Part shown: positions 1-5,781 of the stretch, piece by piece
How the letters are laid out: each line of letters opens with the position of its first letter
Position numbering within the stretch: the first letter of the stretch is position 1
Source of the DNA: Deltaproteobacteria bacterium CG07_land_8_20_14_0_80_60_11
GTDB lineage: Bacteria > Desulfobacterota > Desulfobaccia > Desulfobaccales > 0-14-0-80-60-11
Direction of reading: 5' to 3'
DNA: 7,884 nt
NCBI GenBank assembly: GCA_002779455.1
Contig: PEWM01000082.1
Location: forward strand, 1,071-8,954
The notes under the pieces: generated by a model
What the model saw: only the letters and a program-made list of their open reading frames with translations
What the model was told of the DNA's origin: nothing
The model's database searches: none
Translations under genes and position numbers: made by a program

Positions 1-1465
1 TGCGGGCCGTGTTGGGATTGGTGGGCGTCACCGTAATTTCCCACATCTCCCCGCCGGCAGGCAGGAGCTTCACCGGCTCGGCGACTCTTACGCCCGCCAC
101 CCAGACAATCTCTCCGGCGCTGGCCACCAGGGGGAGGTGGGGCCTGAGCCAGCGGGGAATTTTCGCATCCACCAGAAAATCCTGGAGTTTTTTGGGACCC
201 GGGGCGCCCTGGGGCCAGAAGCGGTCCCCGGGCCGCCAACCGCGCGCCGTCAGGGGCAGGGAGACCCGGGCCGGATTCAGCCAGGCCGCCTCCGGGGGCG
301 GCCAGGGGTCGCCGGGCCGGCAGGCGCGACAGCTCAGCCGCCAGCGCCAGCCGGCGGGAGAATCAACCGTAGCCGGGCAATCCGGCAGCCGGGTGGCTTC
401 CCGGGGCGGGTCCGGCAGGGCCTTCATGATATGCAAGACGGCTCCCGCCCGGGCCACCTGGACGCTTTCTCCCTTTTCCCCCAGGGAGATCAGGCCGCCG
501 CTTCGTTCACTGCCGGCCAGGGCCAGGAGTGAGGCCACCTGGGGGGCCGTGAGGGTCAGGTCAGCGCCCATGGCGGCTACCCCAAACCGGAGCACTCGCC
601 TCTGCAAAGCCTCCTCCAGGCTGAAAAACCGGTTCAGGTCCAGGGCAAAGCAGTCCTGGGCCAGCTTCCGGGCCACCCGGTCCCAGGCCGCGGCGGTGTC
701 CCGGGCCAGGAGACGTTCGTCATCCTGGAGGAGGGTCTGGGTCCGCCAGATGGTCTGGGCCAGGCGGGGGTTGTAGCCGCGGGTCAGGTGGGGCAGCAGG
801 TCCAGGCGCACCCGGTTGCGCAGATACGCCCGGCTCAGGTTGCTAACATCCACGCGGTACGGCAGGGCTTCCAGCTCCAGCCAGGCCAGGAGAACGGCCT
901 TGCCCACGGCCAACAGCGGCCGCACCAGGCCCTCGGGGGTGGCCGGCCACATGCCCTTCAGCCCCTCCAGCCCCGCGCCCCGAAGCAGGCGGAGCCAGAA
1001 GAGCTCCACCTGGTCGTCGGCGGTGTGGCCCAGGGCCAGCTTGGCGTAACCGTGGCGGCGGCGGGTGTCCCGGAAAAACTGTAACCGCAGCTTCCGGGCC
1101 GCCATCTGGAGAGAAACCTTGTCCCGGCGGGCCGCGTCCCGCACCTGACCGCGCCCCTGGTGACAAGGCAGCCTAAGGCGCCGGGCCAGATCGGCCACAA
1201 ACACGGCGTCCGCCCGGGAGTCTTCCCCCCTAAGGCCGTGGTCGAAGTGAGCCACGCCCAGGTTAAGCCCCAGTTCAGGACCGAGCCGCACCAGGAGGTG
1301 GAGCAGGGCCACCGAATCCGGGCCGCCGGAGACCGCCACCAGGACCCGGTCGCCGGGCGTTAACCGACCTTCCCGGCGAGCGTAGGTCAGCACCCACTCC
1401 GGCAGGTCACCGGCCGCGGCTGGGTCCTCCAGAAACTTGGGGGTTACTGCGCCGGGGAGGGACAA
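1..1465 (-). CDS. tilS: tRNA(Ile)-lysidine synthase, 3' end beyond the window
   Basis: Cytosolic enzyme that uses ATP to adenylate C34 of tRNA-Ile(CAU) and then attaches lysine, so the anticodon reads AUA instead of AUG. Reading the minus strand shows an open frame with the N-type ATP-pyrophosphatase P-loop VAVSGGPDS (SGGPDS at about residues 46-51 from the TTG start), then HFDHGLRGEDS, then LGHTADDQ (about 145-152) followed by LRLLRGAGLEGL, the usual TilS core. The TilS C-terminal domain is also present, with RPGDRFWPQG at about 411-420 and KKLQDFLVDAKIP just after. No stop occurs before position 1, so at least 488 codons are visible and only a few residues should be missing. The start is uncertain because no ATG exists upstream of the P-loop in frame. 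TTG at 1465-1463 has a strong ribosome-binding site and overlaps the receiver gene by 22 bases. GTG at 1393 is the alternative but has GGAG only three bases away. Family identity is near certain. Confidence 0.95.
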   Translation of the reverse strand, partial: MSLPGAVTPKFLEDPAAAGDLPEWVLTYARREGRLTPGDRVLVAVSGGPDSVALLHLLVRLGPELGLNLGVAHFDHGLRGEDSRADAVFVADLARRLRLPCHQGRGQVRDAARRDKVSLQMAARKLRLQFFRDTRRRHGYAKLALGHTADDQVELFWLRLLRGAGLEGLKGMWPATPEGLVRPLLAVGKAVLLAWLELEALPYRVDVSNLSRAYLRNRVRLDLLPHLTRGYNPRLAQTIWRTQTLLQDDERLLARDTAAAWDRVARKLAQDCFALDLNRFFSLEEALQRRVLRFGVAAMGADLTLTAPQVASLLALAGSERSGGLISLGEKGESVQVARAGAVLHIMKALPDPPREATRLPDCPATVDSPAGWRWRLSCRACRPGDPWPPPEAAWLNPARVSLPLTARGWRPGDRFWPQGAPGPKKLQDFLVDAKIPRWLRPHLPLVASAGEIVWVAGVRVAEPVKLLPAGGEMWEITVTPTNPNTAR

Positions 1466-1824
1466 AGCTGGGCAATCACCTCCAGAATGGCGTCTCTGGA
1501 GAAAGGCTTGGCCAGGAACCGGTCCACCACGGCCTCCTGGCCGGAAAGTTCGGGCAGGTCGGGAAGCTCGGAAGAAATCAGGACGATGCGGCAATCCGGC
1601 TGGAACTGCTTCAAGCGGCTTGCCACCTCCAGGCCGTTGAGGTAGGGGAGGTGATAGTCCAGCACGGCCACCTGATAACGCTCGGGGAAGTTGCCGGCTT
1701 CCAGTTCCTGGCCAAACCTCTCCACGGTCGTGACCCGGTAACCGGCCCGCCGCAGAATGGACACCAGGGCTTCCCGGGTCCAGCGGTCATCATCGATCAC
1801 CAAAATCCAGGGGCTCGGGTCCAC
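1444..1824 (-). CDS. Single-domain response regulator (CheY-like receiver)
   Basis: A 126-residue protein made only of a phosphoacceptor receiver domain. It should accept phosphate from a histidine kinase and signal by protein contact, since no DNA-binding or enzymatic output domain follows. Visible family residues are the acidic cluster D11-D12-D13, the phosphorylation site D56 in AVLDYHLPYLNG, the switch serine S84 in VLISSE and the conserved K106-P107 in FLAKPF. The start is GTG at 1824. It is the earliest possible start because an in-frame TAA directly precedes it, and GGGAGG sits five bases upstream (1830-1835). The gene lies 147 nt downstream of the sensor kinase on the same strand and its end overlaps tilS. 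I infer the kinase is its partner. It could also serve another kinase, because receivers of this type act as shuttles. Confidence 0.92.
   Translation of the reverse strand: MDPSPWILVIDDDRWTREALVSILRRAGYRVTTVERFGQELEAGNFPERYQVAVLDYHLPYLNGLEVASRLKQFQPDCRIVLISSELPDLPELSGQEAVVDRFLAKPFSRDAILEVIAQLCPSPAQ
1475..1483 (-). promoter_or_regulatory. Candidate ribosome-binding site for tilS inside the receiver gene
   Basis: The minus strand reads GGAGGTGAT, a nine-base match to the anti-Shine-Dalgarno tail of 16S rRNA, nine bases before the TTG at 1465. It lies within codons for LEVI of the upstream response regulator, so it could be coincidental coding sequence. It is the main reason for preferring the TTG start of tilS over GTG at 1393. 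Confidence 0.45.
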
Positions 1825-1940
1825 TTAAGCCTCCCATCGACCTGCCGCGTCCAGGTGCACGTTAAAGGTTGACCATCTTCCCGTCAGGGAGCCAGGCGCC
1901 AGATCTTCAGGTGAGGAAACGCCCCGGAGTTCTTTCTTTA

Positions 1941-1970
1941 ATTTTATCCGACGCAATGCCCTTTGCGCAA
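1941..1970 (-). promoter_or_regulatory. Possible sigma70-type promoter for the receiver and tilS
   Basis: On the minus strand TTGCGC (1970-1965, three of six matches to TTGACA) is followed after 18 bases by TAAAAT (1946-1941, five of six matches to TATAAT). It lies immediately after the kinase stop codon and would give a leader of about 110 nt. The -35 is weak. Read-through from the kinase gene is equally possible. Confidence 0.3.
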
Positions 1971-1971
1971 G

Positions 1972-3771
1972 TCAGGGGTTTGAGATTCCGGGAGCAACCG
2001 GCGATTCCTCATCCTCCCGGACGGCAGGAAAGGCCAGATGAAAGGTGGCTCCTTGCCCCACGAGGCTCTCCGCCCAGATGCGGCCCTGGTTGGCCGAAAC
2101 CAGGGTCTTGCAGATATAGAGCCCCAAACCCGACCCGTCATGCTTATTCCGGGAGAGCCGGTACTTTTCGAAGAGGTGCTCCTGATCCTCGGGACTCAGG
2201 CCGCAACCCGTATCCGCCACGATAATTTCAACTTCCCGGCGGTCAGACCCGGGAAGGGCTTTCACCTGGATTTCGCCGCCTCGGGGGGTCGCCGCCAGGG
2301 CGTTGACCAGGAGATTGGCCAGGACGCGATCCAGGGAAGGCTCATCCACCCTGATGGGGGAGAGGTCCGGCGGCGCCGAGGCCACCAGGTTTACCCCCTG
2401 GTGCTGAGCCAGCGCCCCGAAGTGATGCAGCAGGCGCTGAATAATAAAGCCCGGAGGCGCCGGCTCCGGCCTCAGGGCCAGACGCCCGGATTCAAACCGG
2501 CTCAGATCCAAAACATTGTGGAGGTGCAGCAGGAGACCTTCGCTCCGTTGGATGATGCCCTGCAGCTTGTGATGGATCTCCGGGGGCAGGGTTTCGTCCT
2601 CCAGGGCCTCGATGGTCAGGCGCACCCCGGTCAGAGGGGCCTTGATATCGTGGACGATCATGGCGAGAAAATCGGCATTGGCGGCGACCCGGTCCCGCTC
2701 TTCCTGGAGGAGCCGGGTCTTTTCCCGTAAAGCCCGGATCATGGCATTGAAGGACTCGGCCAGGTCCCCCAGTTCATCCCGGCTGGTCACCGGGATATCC
2801 CCGGCCAACCCCTCCAGGGTGGCCTTCCGGGTACCCTCGGCCAGGTGGGCGATCTGGCGGCGCATGCCGGAAGAGAGCCAGAAGCTGAGGAGCCCGCCGA
2901 TCAGGGCGGCCGCGCCCCCCACCCCGAAGATGACCAGCTTCAGCGTCAGCAGCGTGGGTCCCAACTCCCGCCGGCTGACCCCCACGACGATCAGGCTTTC
3001 CCAGGGCTTATCTCCCTCTTCCAGGGGGAGATACGTGATGGTATAGTCCTCATCCCCCAGTTGGAGCTGCTGCACCCGGTCAACCGGACCCTTGGCGCTG
3101 GCCGCCAGGTCGCGGTGGCGCAGCAGCTGGTTCAGGGCGCTTTCCGGCAGGTCCTTAAAGGAATTGACCACCAGGCGATTGCCATAGAACATGGCCACCT
3201 CGGCCCCGGGACGGGACAGAGACTCCAGAAAACCCCGGTCGATAAGGAGCCCCGTGAGGACCACCCCCACCACCTTATCCTCGTACCGAATGGGGGCCGA
3301 GGCGCTCAGGGCGATGGAATCCTGCCAGGGGGTCATGCGGGAGGCTTCTTTGCCCTTAAGACCGGCCCGCACCAGGGGATTGCCCGAGATATCGACCCCC
3401 AGGGCCCCGGGGTCGTGAGCCCGCACCTGGATAACCCCCTGGTAGTCGGTAATGGTGAGGATGTGGAGGCCGGTAGCCTTCATCATGGGGGTTACCAGGC
3501 GCCGGAGCGCTTCCGAGTTGCCGGTGGCCAGGAGTTCCCCATAGGTGGGGTTGTCGGCCAGGAGGCTGGCGGCCTGCTCCACCCGTTGAATCTTGCCCCG
3601 GTATTCGGCCAACACCAGCCGGGCCACCAGTTCCACCCGCTGGCGGTGCCACTCCAGGATCTGCCGGGTCGCCAGGTACTGGATCACCAGGAGCAGGCCC
3701 ACCAGGGCCACCAACAGGGAGAGCAGGGTGACCCCTAAGAGCTTGCTGCCGACTTTGTTCCGCTGCCACAT
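1972..3771 (-). CDS. Membrane sensor histidine kinase with extracytoplasmic Cache-like domain and HAMP
   Basis: A 599-residue inner-membrane kinase that should autophosphorylate in response to an extracytoplasmic signal and pass phosphate to a receiver, most likely the one encoded next. Order of parts: transmembrane helix 1 (about 11-33); an extracytoplasmic region (about 34-275) with double-Cache character, including ILTITDYQGVIQVRAHDP and a second half ending in a VVGVSRREL-like strand; transmembrane helix 2 (about 276-300); HAMP linker (about 300-350, with DELGDLAESFNAM); HisKA with H374 in IVHDIKAPLTG; and a HATPase domain with N box LANLLVNAL (N486, N490), G1 VADTGCGL (D520), F box LFEKYRLS and G2 GSGLGLYICKTL (546-557). 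All catalytic motifs are intact. ATG 3771 is the only start that keeps helix 1. No Shine-Dalgarno sequence precedes it; see the promoter entry. The ligand cannot be read from the sequence. Confidence 0.96.
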   Translation of the reverse strand: MWQRNKVGSKLLGVTLLSLLVALVGLLLVIQYLATRQILEWHRQRVELVARLVLAEYRGKIQRVEQAASLLADNPTYGELLATGNSEALRRLVTPMMKATGLHILTITDYQGVIQVRAHDPGALGVDISGNPLVRAGLKGKEASRMTPWQDSIALSASAPIRYEDKVVGVVLTGLLIDRGFLESLSRPGAEVAMFYGNRLVVNSFKDLPESALNQLLRHRDLAASAKGPVDRVQQLQLGDEDYTITYLPLEEGDKPWESLIVVGVSRRELGPTLLTLKLVIFGVGGAAALIGGLLSFWLSSGMRRQIAHLAEGTRKATLEGLAGDIPVTSRDELGDLAESFNAMIRALREKTRLLQEERDRVAANADFLAMIVHDIKAPLTGVRLTIEALEDETLPPEIHHKLQGIIQRSEGLLLHLHNVLDLSRFESGRLALRPEPAPPGFIIQRLLHHFGALAQHQGVNLVASAPPDLSPIRVDEPSLDRVLANLLVNALAATPRGGEIQVKALPGSDRREVEIIVADTGCGLSPEDQEHLFEKYRLSRNKHDGSGLGLYICKTLVSANQGRIWAESLVGQGATFHLAFPAVREDEESPVAPGISNP

Positions 3772-3778
3772 GGGTGAA

Positions 3779-3807
3779 ATAATAGCATATTTAGGAGGAT
3801 GGGGGAA
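3779..3807 (-). promoter_or_regulatory. Possible promoter very close to the kinase start codon
   Basis: The minus strand carries TATTAT (3784-3779) seven bases before the kinase ATG, with TTCCCC (3807-3802) 17 bases further upstream. The -35 matches the consensus poorly and the -10 matches moderately. If used, transcription would begin at or next to the ATG, giving a leaderless or nearly leaderless mRNA, which fits the missing Shine-Dalgarno sequence. Confidence 0.25.
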
Positions 3808-3978
3808 CGGCCACCGCGCCCCGCCGGGCCCTCACCGAAACCAGAGGGCTTCAAGAGGAATCAGGCAGGAGGATCCCTTGGCGGCGGGGGCAGTGCCGTC
3901 CGCCACCCGGGGTTGGCCCGCGTCTTGCCGGGGCACGAGCCTGGCGCGGGTCATGCCCATGACCAGGACCGGAGTGGT

Positions 3979-4001
3979 CCGGGCCGGTTGAACCTGCCCG
4001 G
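3979..4001. other. Hairpin in the gap between the CMD-like gene and the kinase
   Basis: CCGGGC (3979-3984) pairs with GCCCGG (3996-4001). The loop itself contains GGTT-G-AACC, so nearly the whole 23 bases can fold. A second small hairpin, GGACC/GGTCC (3966-3980), overlaps it by two bases. The hairpin is about 36 bases past the CMD-like stop on the minus strand and could help terminate that transcript, but no T-run follows on either strand. The rest of 3772-4036 shows no gene or other convincing signal apart from the possible kinase promoter. Confidence 0.3.
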
Positions 4002-4036
4002 CTCACCCCAAGGGCAGACTCAGAAAACCAGACGGC

Positions 4037-4363
4037 TCACTCCGCCTCTTCCGCCAAAACGTCATAGACCCAGCTCAAGGCCGCGGACGTCGGGGGAAAG
4101 CCGATGGTGCTGGTGAGCAGGATGACGGCGTGGTAGATCTCTTCCGGGGTCGCCCCGGCCTTTAAGGCTCTGCGGGCGTGGCTGTGAACCGCCCCTTCCG
4201 AACGGCTGGCCGCGGCCCCCGCCAGCTGGACCAGGTGGGCGGTCTTGTCATCCAGAGGTCCCTCCTGGCGCACCGCCTCACCCAGCTGCTCCAGGGCCTT
4301 GATGAAGTTGGCGTGTTTTTCCTTAATGAACGAGTACCAGCCGGGATACCTTTCTTCGGACAT
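4037..4363 (-). CDS. Carboxymuconolactone decarboxylase / AhpD-like protein without the CxxC motif
   Basis: A 108-residue all-helical cytosolic protein with no signal peptide. The segment SEGAVHSHARRALKAGATPEEI followed by HAVILLTSTIGFPPTSAAL aligns with the core helix pair of the CMD/AhpD-like fold, where typical members read C-x-x-C-x-x-x-H-x-x-x-A-L-x-A-G-A. Here both expected cysteines are replaced, by S and A, and the protein contains no cysteine at all, whereas the following His and the AGATPEE turn are kept. An AhpD-type disulfide reductase activity is therefore not expected, and the function is unknown. The start is ATG 4363, with GGAGG (4372-4376) eight bases upstream. It stands alone, divergent from the lipoprotein gene, with a TTGACA box upstream. 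Family membership is fairly sure, activity is not. Confidence 0.85.
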   Translation of the reverse strand: MSEERYPGWYSFIKEKHANFIKALEQLGEAVRQEGPLDDKTAHLVQLAGAAASRSEGAVHSHARRALKAGATPEEIYHAVILLTSTIGFPPTSAALSWVYDVLAEEAE

Positions 4364-4434
4364 GATTTTATCCTCCGGGTCTTGGCCGCAGCATTTTTCG
4401 GTCCTGCACCCTGATTTTTGCGGAACTAAATCTT

Positions 4435-4463
4435 AGGATGGGCACCTCGCGCCCAAATGTCAA
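4435..4463 (-). promoter_or_regulatory. Candidate promoter of the CMD-like gene
   Basis: The minus strand reads CCTTGACA, a perfect -35 hexamer at 4463-4458, and 17 bases later CATCCT (4440-4435), a poor sigma70 -10. The downstream part GCCCATCCTA bears some likeness to the CCCCAT-type -10 of heat-shock sigma factors, preceded by a CTTGA-type -35. Transcription would start about 65 bases before the ATG. The -35 is convincing; which sigma factor uses it is not. Confidence 0.4.
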
Positions 4464-4587
4464 GGAACGCCGGCGCCTTTCCAGGTACGGTCAGGCAGCG
4501 GGTTGACCCCCCACCCCTGTTCCCCTAAACCCCCCAAGCTTGCGCGCTCAGGTCTCCCTCAGCCTCCCGTTTATTCGTCCCGCGGCG

Positions 4588-4599
4588 CCTGTAAACAGG
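4588..4599. other. Short palindrome in the divergent intergenic region
   Basis: CCTGT-AA-ACAGG is a twelve-base near-palindrome flanked by GCG- and GCGC-rich sequence that can extend it with bulges. It lies between the two divergent genes, about 80 bases upstream of the candidate plus-strand -35. It could be an operator or chance. The surrounding 4500-4616 shows nothing else. Confidence 0.2.
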
Positions 4600-4617
4600 G
4601 TGCGCTGCCGGCTCTCC

Positions 4618-4675
4618 CCCTCAAGTAAGTCGATAATTTTTCCTGATAGATTTTGCTTGCTTACTGGCTTGAGGG
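4618..4675. repeat. Interrupted inverted repeat overlapping a candidate promoter
   Basis: CCCTCAAG (4618-4625) is the exact reverse complement of CTTGAGGG (4668-4675). The match continues inward with TAAG (4626-4629) and CTTA (4660-4663) after a four-base offset. The AT-rich centre of about 30 bases contrasts with the GC-rich surroundings. The right arm contains TTGAGG, the candidate -35 of the downstream gene, so the repeat is well placed to bind a dimeric or looping regulator. Confidence 0.5.
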
Positions 4676-4697
4676 ATTATATTTTTTAGAATATTTA
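4669..4697 (+). promoter_or_regulatory. Candidate promoter of the lipoprotein-cytochrome pair
   Basis: TTGAGG (4669-4674, four of six consensus bases) is followed after 17 bases by TATTTA (4692-4697). The intervening and following DNA is strikingly AT-rich. TAGAAT (4687-4692) is a better -10 on its own but lacks a well spaced -35. The predicted leader is about 135 nt. Confidence 0.35.
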
Positions 4698-4702
4698 TCT
4701 GT

Positions 4703-4802
4703 CCATCGCCAATAACCGATGGGTTGGCAGTCCAGGGGGGAGCGGCGCCCCTGCCAGCCTCGCCGGCCCTGACCCCGGAGGGCGAGAATCCCGGCCCGGA
4801 TT
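4703..4802 (+). ncRNA. Putative structured 5' leader with four successive hairpins
   Basis: Four stems follow one another between the candidate promoter and the lipoprotein gene: CCATCG/CGATGG (4703-4708 with 4717-4722); GGGTTGGCAG/CTGCCAGCCT (4721-4730 with 4751-4760, ten pairs including two wobbles); CTCGCC/GGCGAG (4759-4764 with 4781-4786); and AATCC/GGATT (4787-4791 with 4798-4802). Adjacent stems share two bases, so they could alternate. It matches no riboswitch consensus that I know. GC richness alone makes some stems likely, so this is a candidate only. Confidence 0.3.
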
Positions 4803-4841
4803 GCGGTAATACCTTAATAACCTTGAAAAGCCGGAGGTATG

Positions 4842-5285
4842 ATGTTCAGATTTATCCTCACCACTATGCTCCTGGCGGCCATCCTGGGTTGCGGCGGTGA
4901 CCACGCCGACAAGTATATGCAGGAAGGGTTTGTCTACTTTCAACAACAGAAGTATGACGAGGCCATTGTCAGCTACGAAAAGGCCATCAAAGCCGAACCC
5001 CGGGCCGCAGCCGCCTACAACATGATCGGCATGGCCTACCGCTTCAAGTTCAACCAGCTGGGGGCGCCGGAATTCCGTCAGAAAGAGATGGCGGCGTTTC
5101 AAAAGGCCGTTTCGATCGACCCGAAAAATTGGGTGGCCATGATCAACCTGGCCACCGACTACTATGCCGACGGCCAGAAGGGCAAGGCCGCGGCCCTGTT
5201 CAAAAAAGCCCTGGAATTGAAACCCGATCACCCTGAAAAGGCCGAAATCCTGAAGATGATTGCCGCGGGCGAACCAAAGCCTTGA
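4842..5285 (+). CDS. Small TPR-repeat lipoprotein
   Basis: A 147-residue exported protein. The N-terminus MFRFILTTMLLAAILGC is a lipoprotein signal peptide (positive residue, hydrophobic stretch, lipobox ILGC), giving acylated Cys17 followed by GGD. The mature part is about three tetratricopeptide repeats (roughly 22-55, 56-95 with a longer loop holding LGAPEFRQKE, and 96-129). Examples are the YDEAIVSYEKAIKAEP and GKAAALFKKALELKPDHP helices, so it should act as a protein-binding scaffold at a membrane face. Two ATG codons are adjacent: 4842 leaves four bases after GGAGG (4833-4837), against only one base for 4839, so 4842 is preferred. Its stop overlaps the start of the cytochrome gene, which suggests translational coupling and a shared role, perhaps in cytochrome assembly or an electron-transfer complex. 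The exact function is not recognisable. Confidence 0.88.
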   Translation: MFRFILTTMLLAAILGCGGDHADKYMQEGFVYFQQQKYDEAIVSYEKAIKAEPRAAAAYNMIGMAYRFKFNQLGAPEFRQKEMAAFQKAVSIDPKNWVAMINLATDYYADGQKGKAAALFKKALELKPDHPEKAEILKMIAAGEPKP

Positions 5286-5599
5286 GAATACCGGCCGCGA
5301 TGGGGTTGGCGCTGGCCTTCCTCCTGGCCTGCCCCGGGAGTCGGGCCCCGGCCCAGGGGCCCCAGGGGGCCGAACTGGCCGGGCGTTTGGGCTGCCTGGC
5401 CTGCCACGCTTGGCAAGGGCAAGGGGGCCAGCTCGCCACCGCCTTAGACGGGATCGGGGCCCGCTTAACCCCCCGGGAATTGGGGATAGCCATCGCTTAT
5501 CCCCGCCAACGCCACCCCCTAGCCAAAATGCCCAGCTACGCCTACCTTCCCCCCATGGAGCAAGCGGCCCTGGTGAATTTTCTGGAAAGCCTCAAGTGA
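5282..5599 (+). CDS. Small exported monohaem cytochrome c
   Basis: A 105-residue protein with one CxxCH haem site, CLACH, at residues 38-42. A plausible sixth ligand is Met83 in KMPSYAYLPPMEQAALVNFL, the typical class I C-terminal motif and helix. It should carry electrons in the periplasm or at the membrane. The N-terminus MRIPAAMGLALAFLLAC is a signal peptide. Cleavage may follow APA (about residue 24), or LLAC may be a lipobox making Cys17 the lipid anchor; the sequence does not decide. The start is TTG at 5282, whose TTGA overlaps the lipoprotein stop by four bases. It supplies the basic residue of the signal peptide. ATG 5300 would shorten it by six residues and lose that charge. No strong Shine-Dalgarno sequence is visible, in keeping with translational coupling. 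Confidence 0.9.
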   Translation: MRIPAAMGLALAFLLACPGSRAPAQGPQGAELAGRLGCLACHAWQGQGGQLATALDGIGARLTPRELGIAIAYPRQRHPLAKMPSYAYLPPMEQAALVNFLESLK

Positions 5600-5614
5600 T
5601 CACCGGGACCATTC

Positions 5615-5716
5615 ATACCGAGTTGCGTTCGGAGAGCTATTTGGGTAGCCGCAGGCTTTAGCCTGCGCCTGCACAGGCGAGACGCCTGTGCCACCGGTTT
5701 GATTGCTACTCGGTAT
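5615..5716. repeat. Hairpin repeat element with terminal inverted repeats, between convergent genes
   Basis: A 102-base element bounded by ATACCGAGTTGC (5615-5626) and its near reverse complement GCTACTCGGTAT (5705-5716). Inside are two strong hairpins: CGCAGGCT/AGCCTGCG (5650-5667, two-base loop) and GCACAGGC/GCCTGTGC (5671-5691, loop GAGAC). An outer GGTAGC/GCCACC stem (5644-5649 with 5690-5695) closes both. Bases 5644-5678 are identical to 7821-7855. It carries no coding capacity and looks like a non-autonomous repeat resembling a MITE or REP-type element. It sits between the ends of the cytochrome and permease genes, where its hairpins could end transcripts from both sides. Confidence 0.8.
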
Positions 5717-5781
5717 CAGGGCCGTTTTTCCCCGGAAGGCGCCGCTCTCCGGATAGAGACGGCCGCCCCGCCGGGCCGGAG

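Noticed and set aside
9..776. Long plus-strand reading frames opposite tilS
   Set aside because: They are antisense to a gene with clear TilS motifs, and their products are low-complexity, Arg/Gly/Pro-rich sequences typical of GC-rich shadow frames.
2845..3738. A 297-codon plus-strand frame opposite the sensor kinase
   Set aside because: The minus strand encodes a complete kinase with every catalytic motif. The plus product is rich in His, Gln and Gly with no domain.
3800..3960. Possible cobalamin-type riboswitch in the gap, because of an ACTGCCCCCGCC-like string on the minus strand
   Set aside because: The conserved GGTG/AATCC part and the B12 box are missing, and the downstream gene is a kinase with a start only a few bases from the candidate promoter.
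4618..4675. Rho-independent terminator
   Set aside because: No gene ends upstream on either strand near it and the loop of about 30 bases is too long. A promoter-associated operator fits better.
4725..4742. Sigma54 promoter suggested by TTGGCAG
   Set aside because: The TGC element at the required spacing is absent.
4695..5231. A 178-codon minus-strand frame over the TPR lipoprotein gene
   Set aside because: It is the complement of a gene with a lipobox, TPR repeats and a Shine-Dalgarno site. Its product shows no recognisable motif.
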